The notes under the pieces are model-generated. The model was not told the origin of the DNA and did not search any database. It saw only the letters and a program-made list of their open reading frames with translations. A program made the position numbers and the translations under genes. DNA of 64,000 bases from Clostridiales bacterium (GTDB taxonomy: Bacteria; Bacillota; Clostridia; Lachnospirales; Lachnospiraceae): the NCBI GenBank assembly GCA_022770525.1, contig JALEHN010000091.1, forward strand, positions 1 through 64,000, written 5' to 3'. Shown here in pieces: positions 1-8,763 of the stretch (the stretch's first letter is position 1; each line of letters opens with the position of its first letter).

Positions 1-693
1 AAAGAAATTGTTGACCATTACAACCATGCGCTTGAACTGGTAAGGGAAGCATCTTCTTCTACGACAGGCCAGATTACCATCGGTTTTCTCGGCGCTGCCG
101 TCCAACCGTTTTTATCCAGTTTTATTCCTGAATTTAGTGCATCCCACCCGAATATTAAGCTGACCATGCATTGTGATGATATGGATAACCTGGTTAAACA
201 ATTAAATGAAGATGCTATTGATCTATGTTTCGCTACCCATATCGACAGTTCATTTTTTACCGGTCTTCAAAGTGAAACCATTTTAACGGACCGACTGATG
301 ATTGTAACCCATCCCAAACATCCGCTTGCCTCAAAAGAAAGCGTATGTCTGTCGGATTTAAACGGATATCCTATGATTGCATTTTCCAAAAAATCCAATC
401 CCATTGCCTGTGATTTTCATAAACAGCTGTTAAAGAAAGCAAACGTCACTTACAATGCTGCCCATGAAATTTCCAATCTTGAAAGTGCCTTTTTCCTTGT
501 AAGCATCAATGAAGGTTTTTTTATTATCCCTTCTCATTTAAAACATATGGCCAAAGATTTATGCGCTATACCGTTAACTGATAAGAATTGCACTATTTCA
601 CTGAACTTAATCTGGAAAAAAAGTAATTCCAATCCATCGCTTCCGATTTTCCAGAAAGCATTTATGAATCATTTACAAAATACTTCGTTTTAA
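1..693 (+). CDS. LysR-family transcriptional regulator, 3' part only
   Basis: The reading frame is already open at base 1, so the gene begins outside the window. What remains is the effector-binding part of a LysR-type regulator. It opens with the interdomain linker and the first strand of the periplasmic-binding-like fold (GQITIGFLGAAVQPF), followed by the second subdomain (DRLMIVTHPKHPLA). The DNA-binding helix-turn-helix is not in view. It converges on a CoA-transferase/SDR operon from which a hairpin separates it. It might control that operon, but LysR genes usually lie divergent from their targets, so the target is uncertain. An internal ATG at 166 is not the true start because homology extends upstream of it. 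Confidence 0.85.
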   Translation, partial: KEIVDHYNHALELVREASSSTTGQITIGFLGAAVQPFLSSFIPEFSASHPNIKLTMHCDDMDNLVKQLNEDAIDLCFATHIDSSFFTGLQSETILTDRLMIVTHPKHPLASKESVCLSDLNGYPMIAFSKKSNPIACDFHKQLLKKANVTYNAAHEISNLESAFFLVSINEGFFIIPSHLKHMAKDLCAIPLTDKNCTISLNLIWKKSNSNPSLPIFQKAFMNHLQNTSF

Positions 694-695
694 CA

Positions 696-728
696 CAATC
701 CCATGAATCATCATGATTCATGGGATTG
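696..728. terminator. Bidirectional terminator between convergent genes
   Basis: A near-perfect inverted repeat, CAATCCCATGAATCA then TGATTCATGGGATTG, lies directly after the LysR stop and before the stop of the convergent CoA-transferase gene. A/T-rich flanks fit a terminator usable from both sides. Confidence 0.75.
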
Positions 729-759
729 TTATTTAAATAAAGTTAGGGAGTGTTTTTCT

Positions 760-2061
760 TTATTCGTATTTGCAATGATATCGCTCTTCAAATGCTTTGA
801 TTAATTCCGGTTTAAATTTCGGATGGGCAATTTCAATCAAGGCTTTTGAGCGCTGCTTTAATGTTTTTCCTTTTAAATGCGCAATGCCGTATTCTGTCAC
901 AACGTAATCCACATCATTTCTCGATGTTGTTACCGCCGCGCCTTCATCCAACAAAGGAACGATTTTAGAAACCTTTCCTTTGACCGTGGAAGGCATTGCA
1001 ATAATTGCTTTACCATGTTTTGCCATCGCCGCACCCCGGACAAAATCAACCTGTCCGCCGACCGCGCTGATCTGCATCAGACCAATGGATTCGGAACATA
1101 CCTGTCCCTGAAAATCCACCTGAACGGCTGAGTTAATGCTCACGATGTGATCCAGCTGCGCAATCGTAAATGGATTGTTTGTATAATCGACCGGCTGCAT
1201 ATTAATCAGAGGATTATGATCGACCCAGTCATAAAATTCCTTCGTACCCATCATAAATGCTGTCGTACATACACCGGTGTCAATCGGTTTCTTCTGATTT
1301 GTAACAACACCGGCCTTCACAAGGTTCATGACACCGTCACACATCAGCTCTGTGTGAATACCGAGATCTTTTTTATCCATCAATGAAGCGCATACCGCAT
1401 CAGGAATAGAACCAATACCAAGCTGCAGCGTGTCACCATCTTCAACAAGCTTTGCGCAGTTTTTTCCGATATTGATTTCCACTTCTGTCAGCGGTGCCGG
1501 TTTTAACTCCGGTATCGGCTGATTGTGTATAACAAAACAGTCAATTTCCGATATATCCACTAAAGCCGCCCCGCCTGTGTAAGGCCACTGATCATTGACC
1601 TGGGCAATGACCAGTTTTGCATGCTCCAGTGCAGCTTTCGTATAATCACATGACATACCGAGACTGACTTTACCATTTTCATCCGGCGGTGTCACTGTGA
1701 GCATCAATACATCCACAGGAACTGCCTCATCAAAAAGTCTTGGTACTTCATGGAAAAATGCCGGTGTATAATCTGCGCGTCCTTCCAGTACCGCCTTGCG
1801 GCTTAAGCCGCTTACAAAAAAGGAATTATGGCGCAAGTGTCCTTCCATGCCTTCTTCTGTGCAGTAGCGATGTTTTCCGCTGGAACCCATATGGCAGATT
1901 TCCACATTTGTAAACCATTCCTTATGGTCACACATATACTCCACCAGATATTCAGGTTCACTCATGGAATGCGCCAGAAACATACGGCAATTGTCGGGAA
2001 CTTTTTTCAAAGCTTCTTCAGCAGTCATGATTCTGCTGTCATATATAGATTTCCAACTCAT
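760..2061 (-). CDS. Acetyl-CoA hydrolase/transferase-family CoA-transferase
   Basis: This 433-aa protein has the two-domain architecture of class I CoA-transferases of the butyryl-CoA:acetate / 4-hydroxybutyrate CoA-transferase group. Visible motifs are the glycine-rich GIGSIPDAV, the segment GIHTELMCDG carrying the probable catalytic glutamate that forms the glutamyl-CoA thioester, and the C-terminal VVTEYGIAHLKGKT typical of the family. The ATG follows GAGGAAATAAC. It lies 18 bp downstream of an SDR gene and is probably co-transcribed with it, suggesting activation or CoA recycling of a hydroxy- or keto-acid handled by the dehydrogenase. The exact acyl substrate cannot be read from the sequence. 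Confidence 0.85.
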   Translation of the reverse strand: MSWKSIYDSRIMTAEEALKKVPDNCRMFLAHSMSEPEYLVEYMCDHKEWFTNVEICHMGSSGKHRYCTEEGMEGHLRHNSFFVSGLSRKAVLEGRADYTPAFFHEVPRLFDEAVPVDVLMLTVTPPDENGKVSLGMSCDYTKAALEHAKLVIAQVNDQWPYTGGAALVDISEIDCFVIHNQPIPELKPAPLTEVEINIGKNCAKLVEDGDTLQLGIGSIPDAVCASLMDKKDLGIHTELMCDGVMNLVKAGVVTNQKKPIDTGVCTTAFMMGTKEFYDWVDHNPLINMQPVDYTNNPFTIAQLDHIVSINSAVQVDFQGQVCSESIGLMQISAVGGQVDFVRGAAMAKHGKAIIAMPSTVKGKVSKIVPLLDEGAAVTTSRNDVDYVVTEYGIAHLKGKTLKQRSKALIEIAHPKFKPELIKAFEERYHCKYE

Positions 2062-2079
2062 GTTATTTCCTCACTATTT

Positions 2080-2850
2080 TTAGCCGATTGCTGTTAAACC
2101 ACCGTCAACGTAAAGAATCTGGCCTGTGACGAAGCTTGATGCTTCAGATGCAAGAAATACAGCCGGACCTGCGCAGTCTTCAGGAACCTGCATTCTCTGC
2201 AGAGGCACGCTTGCTGCAATACCTGCTTTTGCTGCTTCAGGAACAATGCTTTCCATCATCGGAGTCATTGTAACAGTAGGTCCGATACCATTGACAGTTA
2301 CTTCAGGACCAAACTCAGCAGCACACTGTCTGATGATCATATCAAGTGCACCTTTTGTTGCACAATATCCTGCATTACCTTTCATAGGGAATGTAGCGAT
2401 GCAGCCGCGTACAGATGTGATGTCAATAATCTTTCCGTATCCGTTTTCTTTCATACGTTTGCCAAATGCTTTATTGCACATCATAACGCCTTTAACATTG
2501 ACATTAAACATGTCATCCCATACATCCATCGGGAAATCTACGGCTTCAAACTTTTTATTAAAGCCCTGAGAGCATACAAGGATGTCTACCTTGCCCATAT
2601 CAGCAAAAGATTTTTCTGCCAGTGCATTCACATCATCTTCCACTGTTGCGTCACAGATATAGTAAGTTACATCTGCACCGCATGCTTCTTTGATTTCTTT
2701 GACAGCTCTCTGTAAAGATTCTTCTCTTCTGCTGGCGATTGCTACTTTAGCACCAGCTTCTGCAAGTCCCTGTGCGATTGCCTGTCCAATACCGCCGGCA
2801 CCACCAACAACTACTGCGCTTTTCCCGTCTAAGCTAAATTTGTTTCCCAT
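2080..2850 (-). CDS. Short-chain dehydrogenase/reductase (SDR)
   Basis: A 256-aa classical SDR. The N-terminal nucleotide-binding motif is GGAGGIGQ, the structural motif around residue 85-90 reads CSQG where NNAG is usual, and the catalytic Ser-Tyr-Lys is seen as TSVRG followed by YCATK. The C-terminal FVTGQILYVDGG is the usual family ending. The start is set at 2850 because AGGAG lies 8 bp upstream of that ATG; a longer reading from 2874 has no such site. It is the first gene of a two-gene unit with the CoA-transferase. Gluconate-5-dehydrogenase-like and hydroxysteroid-dehydrogenase-like enzymes share these features, so the substrate is open. Confidence 0.85.
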   Translation of the reverse strand: MGNKFSLDGKSAVVVGGAGGIGQAIAQGLAEAGAKVAIASRREESLQRAVKEIKEACGADVTYYICDATVEDDVNALAEKSFADMGKVDILVCSQGFNKKFEAVDFPMDVWDDMFNVNVKGVMMCNKAFGKRMKENGYGKIIDITSVRGCIATFPMKGNAGYCATKGALDMIIRQCAAEFGPEVTVNGIGPTVTMTPMMESIVPEAAKAGIAASVPLQRMQVPEDCAGPAVFLASEASSFVTGQILYVDGGLTAIG

Positions 2851-3010
2851 TTTTCTTTTCTCCTTTACTTTCATATTGCTTTTGTTACTTTTTTAAGCTA
2901 TCTAAAGTATAGCACCCGGATTTTTCAAATGGAAATTCTCAAAATTTGAGTTGTTATGTAAAAAAATTATAACCGTGCTTTTACATTTCAATGATCAATA
3001 TTTTCTACAT

Positions 3011-3592
3011 TTATTCCTTCATCTGAACAACTTTCACTTTGTGGGCAGGCACATCAAATAATACACTGACTGTATTGACAATTTCCTGGGCAACAGCTGC
3101 ATCACCGGCCCCCTGCGCAGCCACGACCACGCCTTCGATTTCAGGCTCCAGTGACTTTACCACATAAGGCTCGGCCTGCCCGCTCTGCCCCGAAGCCATT
3201 ACAGCAGATGACTGCTCCGACTGGCTCTGCGTGATCCTCGTCCCGCCGCTATTATCTGTTTCATCAGTTTTTTCCGACGAGGATGTCCTGTCCTTTTCCA
3301 CAACAATCTCTCTTGAAGCTTTTGCTGTGATCATCACTTCCGCCTTACCGGCACCTTTGATTTTTTCCACTATATTTTTAAGACGCCGCTCCTGATAAGC
3401 GACATAATCCTCCAGCGCTTCACTATTCTGTTGCTCCGGTTCCTGGGACAAAATTCCCGTATCTTCCTCATCACCGCTGTCTTTTCTTCCAATCGGCCAT
3501 AAAATAATCAGTAAAATAAGCCCAATGCCCACCGCTAGCGCAAGTTTCTGTTTTTTATCCATTTTATCCAGCTTCAGCTTTCCTTTCATCAT
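3011..3592 (-). CDS. spoIIIAG: Stage III sporulation protein AG
   Basis: A 193-aa protein with one membrane segment at about residues 17-34, an acidic low-complexity linker and a C-terminal ring-building domain. The last 60 residues (EIEGVVVAAQGAGDA to KVKVVQMKE) are typical of SpoIIIAG, the YscJ/FliF-like subunit that forms a large ring in the outer forespore membrane of the SpoIIIA-SpoIIQ channel. The Ser/Gln/Thr-rich insert at about residues 100-140 is low complexity. It overlaps the end of spoIIIAF by 4 bp, so translation is probably coupled. It is the last sporulation gene of the operon here; no spoIIIAH follows. Confidence 0.92.
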   Translation of the reverse strand: MMKGKLKLDKMDKKQKLALAVGIGLILLIILWPIGRKDSGDEEDTGILSQEPEQQNSEALEDYVAYQERRLKNIVEKIKGAGKAEVMITAKASREIVVEKDRTSSSEKTDETDNSGGTRITQSQSEQSSAVMASGQSGQAEPYVVKSLEPEIEGVVVAAQGAGDAAVAQEIVNTVSVLFDVPAHKVKVVQMKE

Positions 3593-4335
3593 CCACCGCC
3601 CTCTTTAAAATCAATAGATATCTTCGATTCATCAACATACAGCATCTTTGAAATCCTTTTTTTCATTTCGCTCACCTGTTCTGTTACCTGAATATCTGTC
3701 CCTGAATACATCGCCGCATCTGCCTGCGTATTCCTTTTTTCATTATTCCTCATATCTGTCTCCAAATTGTCAGCCCCATCGTCTGAAACATCTTTTTCAT
3801 CTTTCTCAGAAGCCGACACCCTGATTTGGGGTATATATACTTCTGTCACAGCCTGCTCGGTATGACTTTCGTCATTGACGGTTCCGATTTTCTCAAGTTC
3901 TTCTATACCCCTGACCGCCGTCACCTCTACAGCTGTTACGCTGCCGTAATTCTTATCCTCCGGCGCTTCAACGATATCAACTTCCACATGAACAGGATTT
4001 AATTCACTTCCTTCAAACAATGCAAAAACCTGCTGTTCCAGCTCCAGCTTATATCTTTTCGTTACATAGGACACCTGCTGTGCTTTCGCCGCCTCCCCAA
4101 GCCGGCTAAAATCCGGAATCTCAAGTCTTACATTTTCAAGATCAAGAAAATAGGACAGCTGATCCGTATTGCCCGACCATGAGATCATAGGCCACACAGC
4201 CACGATCACCAGTATCAGCCCCGTACATACTTTGATATACTTTTTATATCCGGAATCCGGAATAATCTGATTGATCAGTGAAGCCAGTATTAAAAAGATA
4301 ATCACATTCCTGATCCAGCTGTAAAAGTCCGCCAT
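3589..4335 (-). CDS. spoIIIAF: Stage III sporulation protein AF
   Basis: A 248-aa protein with two N-terminal membrane segments (about residues 8-25 and 32-50) followed by a long soluble part, as in SpoIIIAF of the mother-cell feeding-tube complex. B. subtilis SpoIIIAF is about 206 residues; the extra length lies in a charged, Asp/Glu/Asn-rich linker before the conserved C-terminal stretch (RISKMLYVDESKISIDF). Two ATGs are close together. The inner one (4335) sits 9 bp after GGAGG and is preferred over 4341, which is only 3 bp away. It lies between spoIIIAE and spoIIIAG in the expected order. Confidence 0.9.
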   Translation of the reverse strand: MADFYSWIRNVIIFLILASLINQIIPDSGYKKYIKVCTGLILVIVAVWPMISWSGNTDQLSYFLDLENVRLEIPDFSRLGEAAKAQQVSYVTKRYKLELEQQVFALFEGSELNPVHVEVDIVEAPEDKNYGSVTAVEVTAVRGIEELEKIGTVNDESHTEQAVTEVYIPQIRVSASEKDEKDVSDDGADNLETDMRNNEKRNTQADAAMYSGTDIQVTEQVSEMKKRISKMLYVDESKISIDFKEGGG

Positions 4336-4353
4336 AGCCATGAACCTCCTTAA

Positions 4354-5592
4354 CTAAGCCGACAATGCCGTATTCGATGACAAAGTCATCATAGCCAGAG
4401 AAATAATAAACAATAAAATGACAGCCGAGCATGTCTTTAATAACAGCATCACACCGTCACCTGCCGCATGGACACAGGAAGTCAGACGCTGATCCGATAT
4501 CGGCTGAATCAATACTTCCAATATTTTATACATAAGAGCCACAGCAAGTAACTGAATCAGCGGCAAGGCACATACAACAATAATGACAATGACTCCCGCC
4601 GTGCCGACAGCGTTTTTTAACAGTACACCGGAACCAATGGCGGCTTTGGCAGCCGCGCCAAGGGCATCACCAACCCCCGGAAGCACTGCGGAGACTTTTG
4701 TCATCACACCATTTTTCACTGAGTCAAAGGCCGGAAGCACCATATTCTGAATGAGATTAAGTCCGAGCGTCACTCCGAGAATCGCCCTCAGCGACCATTC
4801 CACTGCTGTTTTAAACAGCTCACCCATCTTTGAAAAATAGTCTTCCCCGGTCATTTGGTTGACCATGGAAAGCACAACGTATATTTTTATAAAACGCATC
4901 AGAAATCCTGCCATGACCCAATCCACTGCAACCACAAGCATCATCAGTAACTGATACCATGCATGACTTGTTGTAACCCCCAGTGCCAGCGTCACTGCCG
5001 TACAAAATGCCGGAACGATCACCTGCATCAGCCGAATCAGCCTGTCCGCCGTCTTTACAGCAATATCCGCCGTCACAGCAAAAGATGCACCGAGCAGCGA
5101 AACCATAAGCATATACGTGAGATAAAAACCGGTTTCTGCCGCATATTTTCCGGAAAAAGCTTCGGATAAACCTGTAAATGCCGCCCCGATCACAGCGATT
5201 GCAGCCATCTGAAGCATCATGCTTCGATTCTTCACGACTTCATCAAATATCTTTTTCAGTGTCCACGAAGCAATCGACTTCAGAGAAAAATCCATTTCCC
5301 CGGACAATAAACGTCCCACAAGCTGTGAAAATGAAATGTCACTTTCTGTCATTTCCCCGACAGCTTCATCAATATCACTATAATCCATAAAATACGACGG
5401 ATCATCATCTGTTTCTCTGCCGTTTGTTTCAAAGCTGTCCAATTGCGCTGCTCCAAAAACCATATCTGTTACTGCGCCGGACTGTTCTGCCCGCGCACTG
5501 ATATCCGCATTTTCCGAAAATGGCACACCATTTAACATTAAAAATAAAAAAGACAGCCCTCCGGCTGCCGTCTTTTTCAGGAAAATATTCAT
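4354..5592 (-). CDS. spoIIIAE: Stage III sporulation protein AE
   Basis: A 412-aa polytopic membrane protein with an N-terminal signal-like segment, a hydrophilic acidic region, then about seven to eight hydrophobic helices, matching SpoIIIAE, the largest integral membrane subunit of the SpoIIIA complex. The segment SAVLPGVGDALGAAAKAAIGSG (residues 304-325, quoted in pieces: VLPGVGDALG and AAIGSGVLLKNAVG) is a family hallmark. The start at 5592 has GAGG about 6 bp upstream. A longer frame from 5628 would overlap spoIIIAD and is rejected. The gap to spoIIIAD is only 7 bp. Confidence 0.93.
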   Translation of the reverse strand: MNIFLKKTAAGGLSFLFLMLNGVPFSENADISARAEQSGAVTDMVFGAAQLDSFETNGRETDDDPSYFMDYSDIDEAVGEMTESDISFSQLVGRLLSGEMDFSLKSIASWTLKKIFDEVVKNRSMMLQMAAIAVIGAAFTGLSEAFSGKYAAETGFYLTYMLMVSLLGASFAVTADIAVKTADRLIRLMQVIVPAFCTAVTLALGVTTSHAWYQLLMMLVVAVDWVMAGFLMRFIKIYVVLSMVNQMTGEDYFSKMGELFKTAVEWSLRAILGVTLGLNLIQNMVLPAFDSVKNGVMTKVSAVLPGVGDALGAAAKAAIGSGVLLKNAVGTAGVIVIIVVCALPLIQLLAVALMYKILEVLIQPISDQRLTSCVHAAGDGVMLLLKTCSAVILLFIISLAMMTLSSNTALSA

Positions 5593-5599
5593 AGCAACC

Positions 5600-5986
5600 T
5601 CACTGAAGAAAACTCTCGATCGTATCAATAAGCGACATCATCACCGGAAGACTCATGACCATAATGCTGATTTTTCCGGCCATCTCTATTTGAGACGCAA
5701 CAGACGCATATCCGCTGTCCCGGCACAGGTTTGCCGCAAATTCACAAATATACGCAACACCTGTGACTTTCAATAAGATTGTTATATATTTTTTATCAAT
5801 GGATATATATGACGCGATTTTAGAAATTGTATCCACCACAGCCGAAAGCTGACTCACAGCCAGGCTAAGAATTATTATTCCTGCAGCCAGACTTAAATAA
5901 ATACCATATTCCGGTCTGTCATTTTTCAGCCATAACGCCAGCAGTACAGCGGCCACCCCCAATACAGCCACTCTGACAACTTCCAC
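5600..5986 (-). CDS. spoIIIAD: Stage III sporulation protein AD
   Basis: A 128-aa, highly hydrophobic protein with four predicted membrane helices, the size and character of SpoIIIAD. The sequence LLKVTGVAYICEFAANLCRDSGY is a strong family match (key residues: K93-to-G in LLKVTGVAY, then CRDSG). The start is GTG at 5986, placed 5 bp after GGAGG. It is separated from spoIIIAC by about 137 bp, unusually long for this operon, and that gap is filled with degenerate tandem copies of the spoIIIAC 3' end. Confidence 0.93.
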   Translation of the reverse strand: MEVVRVAVLGVAAVLLALWLKNDRPEYGIYLSLAAGIIILSLAVSQLSAVVDTISKIASYISIDKKYITILLKVTGVAYICEFAANLCRDSGYASVASQIEMAGKISIMVMSLPVMMSLIDTIESFLQ

Positions 5987-6001
5987 AACTTCCTCCCATT
6001 T

Positions 6002-6165
6002 AAAGAAAACGTCCGGCCTATTGCTCCAAACAGCTCATGTCATAAAGAAAACAGCCGGCGTATTGTTTGAGGCAACCTGCATCATCAAGGAAACATCCGG
6101 CAGATTTCAGCACACAGCTCATATTACAAAGAAAACAGCCGGCGTATTGTTTCAAACAGCTCATA
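6002..6165. repeat. Four degenerate ~42-bp tandem repeats extending from the spoIIIAC 3' end
   Basis: Units begin near 6002, 6044, 6087 and 6128. Each carries AAAGAAAAC..CCGGC..ATT followed by a CAGCTCAT-like end. The last unit encodes the final residues of SpoIIIAC (LFETIRRLFSL in reverse orientation); the other three lie outside the gene, in the spacer before spoIIIAD. Spacing is 41-43 bp and identity is imperfect. The simplest reading is tandem duplication of the gene end followed by decay. Confidence 0.8.
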
Positions 6166-6318
6166 GATATACGGGACAATCCACAGTAATACAAGTACAA
6201 GACCTGCCAGACTGATTAAAAAAGCATGTTCATCCCGGCCGGAATGCTTTAGAACCTGACAGAGCACAGATACCAGAATTCCAACGGCAGCTATTTTAAA
6301 AATCAACCCTACACTCAA
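6124..6318 (-). CDS. spoIIIAC: Stage III sporulation protein AC
   Basis: A 64-aa two-helix membrane protein. The residues VGLIFKIAAVGILVSVL followed by a short polar turn (KHSGRDEHA) and a second helix match SpoIIIAC. The start is taken as TTG at 6318, 8 bp after a GGGGG stretch. It aligns with the family N-terminus, and another in-frame TTG at 6324 is only 2 bp from that site. Its 3' end is the template unit of a tandem repeat that runs into the downstream spacer. Confidence 0.88.
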   Translation of the reverse strand: MSVGLIFKIAAVGILVSVLCQVLKHSGRDEHAFLISLAGLVLVLLWIVPYIYELFETIRRLFSL

Positions 6319-6337
6319 GAGCAATTCCCCCCATCTG

Positions 6338-6880
6338 TCAAATAAGTAAAATAACCGCCATAAGGCCGAAAAAAGCGCCCATACATTTATATACCCTTTG
6401 TTTGGCCGCCGCTGTCTCCGACAAATACAAAATATTTGTTTTCAGATTCTCCATATATAACTCCAAAGCCTGAACCTGTGTCTGTCTGTCAAGAAATCCG
6501 ATATTTTCACCAATGTTATATAATAACCTGAAATCTTCTTCTTTTAGACAGCAGTCCCCAAAATACAGGTCTATACAGCTGCACCAGATTTTTGCAAAGG
6601 TATCTCCGTTCTTTTCATAAAGCCGGTCAGCTATTTCCTGAAAAAACTGTCTAAACCTCCCACTGCTCCTTAAGGCAGCCTGCGCCGCAGCCTCAGGCAC
6701 CGGCTGTGCCAGATAACTGATTTCGCCTTTTAATATCAGCAAAAGTCTGTGCATTTCTTTTAACACAGTAATACGTCCCGTAATTTCAGAACTTTTAAAA
6801 AATCCGATACCTACACATCCGACGACCACAAAAGCCGCACCGACAGCCCTAATTAAAAAAAAGATTACTTCCAAACGCAT
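6338..6880 (-). CDS. spoIIIAB: Stage III sporulation protein AB
   Basis: A 180-aa protein with N-terminal and C-terminal membrane helices and a cytoplasmic helical domain, as in SpoIIIAB, whose fold resembles GspF-type secretion subunits. The segment LKEMHRLLLILKGEISYLAQP and the ending CMGAFFGLMAVILLI are characteristic (read in two parts around residues 36-56 and 165-180). ATG at 6880 is preceded by GAGG at good distance and overlaps the end of spoIIIAA by 32 bp. An upstream TTG at 6895 has no ribosome site. Confidence 0.92.
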   Translation of the reverse strand: MRLEVIFFLIRAVGAAFVVVGCVGIGFFKSSEITGRITVLKEMHRLLLILKGEISYLAQPVPEAAAQAALRSSGRFRQFFQEIADRLYEKNGDTFAKIWCSCIDLYFGDCCLKEEDFRLLYNIGENIGFLDRQTQVQALELYMENLKTNILYLSETAAAKQRVYKCMGAFFGLMAVILLI

Positions 6881-7790
6881 TATATACCGCCTCAATATGC
6901 CCGATTTCTTCCCGATTGCTCAGCACAATATAACGTTCAAAAATCCTCGCTTTCACAAGCTTTCCGAGGACCGGCTTCTGCATCAGATCATCAACCGAAT
7001 TTCCGTGGACTGTAGCAAGCAGCTTGCATCCGCAGTGAATGACATATTCAATCGCTTCCATATCCTCCCTGCTGCCGATTTCATCAACGGCAATCAGCTG
7101 AGGTGACATTGACCGCAAAAGCATCAGCATCCCTTTGGCTTTCGGACATCCGTCAAGCACATCTGCCCTGATGCCCAGATCATTTTGCGGGACACCAAGA
7201 TAACAGGCTGCTATTTCCGACCGCTCGTCAACAACACCGATGCTCATCCCTTTTTCTCTTTCTGATACCTGACGGATCATATCCCTAAGAAGTGTTGTTT
7301 TGCCGCAGCACGGCGGCGATACAATCAACGTGTGACATATCCTGCCCTTTTCAAAAATATAGGGCATGACTTTATCGGCGCATCCCTTAATCTGATGCGC
7401 CAGCCTTATATTCATAAATGAAATGTACTGGATTGTTCTTATAACCGCACCCTCCAGTACAATTTTCCCGGCAATGCCTACCCTGTGACCGCCTTTAATC
7501 GTAATAAATCCCTGACGGATATCATCTTCATAAGCATACACCGAATAATCACTGACAAGAGCCATCGTTTCCCTTATGTCTCTTGCAGTAACAATATAAG
7601 CCTTATCAATACATGTACAAATTCCGCCGTCACTGTCTATCATATATTCTTCATTATCTTCAATCACAATCAGCGGTCCGTTGACACGCAGCCGGATCTC
7701 CAGAAGCTTATCAAATTCCAACGGAATTTTTCCCAGCAGCCTCCGAAGATCCGGCGAAAAAATTTTTAATACATCATCCTTTAACGCCAT
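6849..7790 (-). CDS. spoIIIAA: Stage III sporulation protein AA, ATPase
   Basis: A 313-aa AAA+-type ATPase, close to the 307 residues of the B. subtilis protein. The Walker A motif is at residues 158-167 (SPPCCGKTTL) and Walker B at about 232-237 (LIAVDE). The stretch GGHRVGIAGK near residue 100 is a family signature. SpoIIIAA is the motor-like ATPase of the SpoIIIA complex, similar to type II/IV secretion ATPases, acting on the mother-cell side of the engulfed forespore. It is the first gene of the operon, with a sigma-E-like promoter at 7810-7837. Confidence 0.94.
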   Translation of the reverse strand: MALKDDVLKIFSPDLRRLLGKIPLEFDKLLEIRLRVNGPLIVIEDNEEYMIDSDGGICTCIDKAYIVTARDIRETMALVSDYSVYAYEDDIRQGFITIKGGHRVGIAGKIVLEGAVIRTIQYISFMNIRLAHQIKGCADKVMPYIFEKGRICHTLIVSPPCCGKTTLLRDMIRQVSEREKGMSIGVVDERSEIAACYLGVPQNDLGIRADVLDGCPKAKGMLMLLRSMSPQLIAVDEIGSREDMEAIEYVIHCGCKLLATVHGNSVDDLMQKPVLGKLVKARIFERYIVLSNREEIGHIEAVYNAFGSNLFFN

Positions 7791-7809
7791 AGTATCACCT
7801 GCCTGATAT

Positions 7810-7837
7810 ACTATATGCGCTGCAATAAAAAATATGA
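7810..7837 (-). promoter_or_regulatory. Sigma-E-like promoter of the spoIIIA operon
   Basis: On the minus strand TCATATT (fits the sigma-E -35 consensus KMATATT) is followed after 13 bp by CATATAGT (one mismatch to CATACANT). It lies 20 bp before the spoIIIAA ATG. SpoIIIA operons are known sigma-E targets, so placement and sequence agree. Confidence 0.65.
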
Positions 7838-7896
7838 CCGGTTATACCTGTTTTTATGATATAGGATATTACGTCTTGATGCCAAAACAGAATTTA

Positions 7897-8763
7897 TCAG
7901 TAGGTATATATAGAAATGCTGCCGGCCTCGGCATCAGCGCGCAGCTGGCGGTTTGCGCCATTGTTGATTTTCTTCTCCACAGAAATACCGCTGTATTCCT
8001 GTCCGTTAATCTCTACACCGCCAATGTTGCTCTTCAGATCATAATTCAGAGAATTTTCATCACCTTCAACATAAAATGTAATACTTCCCGCATCGCACTC
8101 CAGCTGCGCAGTTCCTGTAAAGCTACCCCTGCAAAATTCAATAGCGCCTGCATCGACATCCGCTTTGATATCTTCAGATGAATAAACATCACAGATAACA
8201 CTTCCCGCATCGACGTCAACTTCCATCAGCTTCTTCGCTGATATATTTTCAATATAAATCTCTCCGGCATCCAGATCAATTTTAACACTGTCAAATACTT
8301 TATCCGAAGGGATACAAACATCAATGGCTGTTAATTTACCGCTGCCTGATATCGTCATTTTTCCTTCCTGTTTAATCAGCAATTTGCCGTTCTTAAGTTC
8401 ACTCTTACAACTGCTTTTGCTGCTATGCGACTCGATCCTGATCTGATCCGTATCTTCTGTATAAATATTCATCTCAGCGGCATCAACGGAAATCTCCAGC
8501 GTATTGACAGTCCCTGCCTCATACACGCCTTCTGTCTCCGCCATATTTCCGATTTCATCGGCATTTCCGGACACTTCCTCATCTGCCAAAGATTCGTCAA
8601 TGCCTGTATGAATCCCCTGGTTATCCACATAAATCTTCATATTACCTTCGCGAAGCATCTGAAACGGCGATGCCCCGGCGATCATACCCACAAGGCATAA
8701 AAGAAGACCGCACACAAGCGCAGCTGCGGCTATCACACCGCATATTTTATAAAACTTTTTCAT
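7897..8763 (-). CDS. DUF4097-family beta-helix protein, membrane anchored
   Basis: A 288-aa protein with an N-terminal membrane helix (about residues 10-32) and then a long repetitive beta-strand domain in which short stretches such as DVDAGSVIC, DVDAGAIEF, ECDAGSITF and DAEAGSISI recur. This is the pattern of the DUF4097/DUF2807 adhesin-like right-handed beta-helix. The last of three overlapping genes (PadR, DUF1700, DUF4097), it shares 4 bp with the preceding gene. Such trios are common in Firmicutes and are thought to act in envelope-stress sensing; the precise role is not established. Confidence 0.85.
   Translation of the reverse strand: MKKFYKICGVIAAAALVCGLLLCLVGMIAGASPFQMLREGNMKIYVDNQGIHTGIDESLADEEVSGNADEIGNMAETEGVYEAGTVNTLEISVDAAEMNIYTEDTDQIRIESHSSKSSCKSELKNGKLLIKQEGKMTISGSGKLTAIDVCIPSDKVFDSVKIDLDAGEIYIENISAKKLMEVDVDAGSVICDVYSSEDIKADVDAGAIEFCRGSFTGTAQLECDAGSITFYVEGDENSLNYDLKSNIGGVEINGQEYSGISVEKKINNGANRQLRADAEAGSISIYTY

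Noticed and set aside
6018..6200. Cys-rich small peptide encoded on the minus strand (repeated QYAGCFL)
   Set aside because: It is a shadow of the degenerate repeats beside spoIIIAC, overlaps spoIIIAC in another frame and has no ribosome site.
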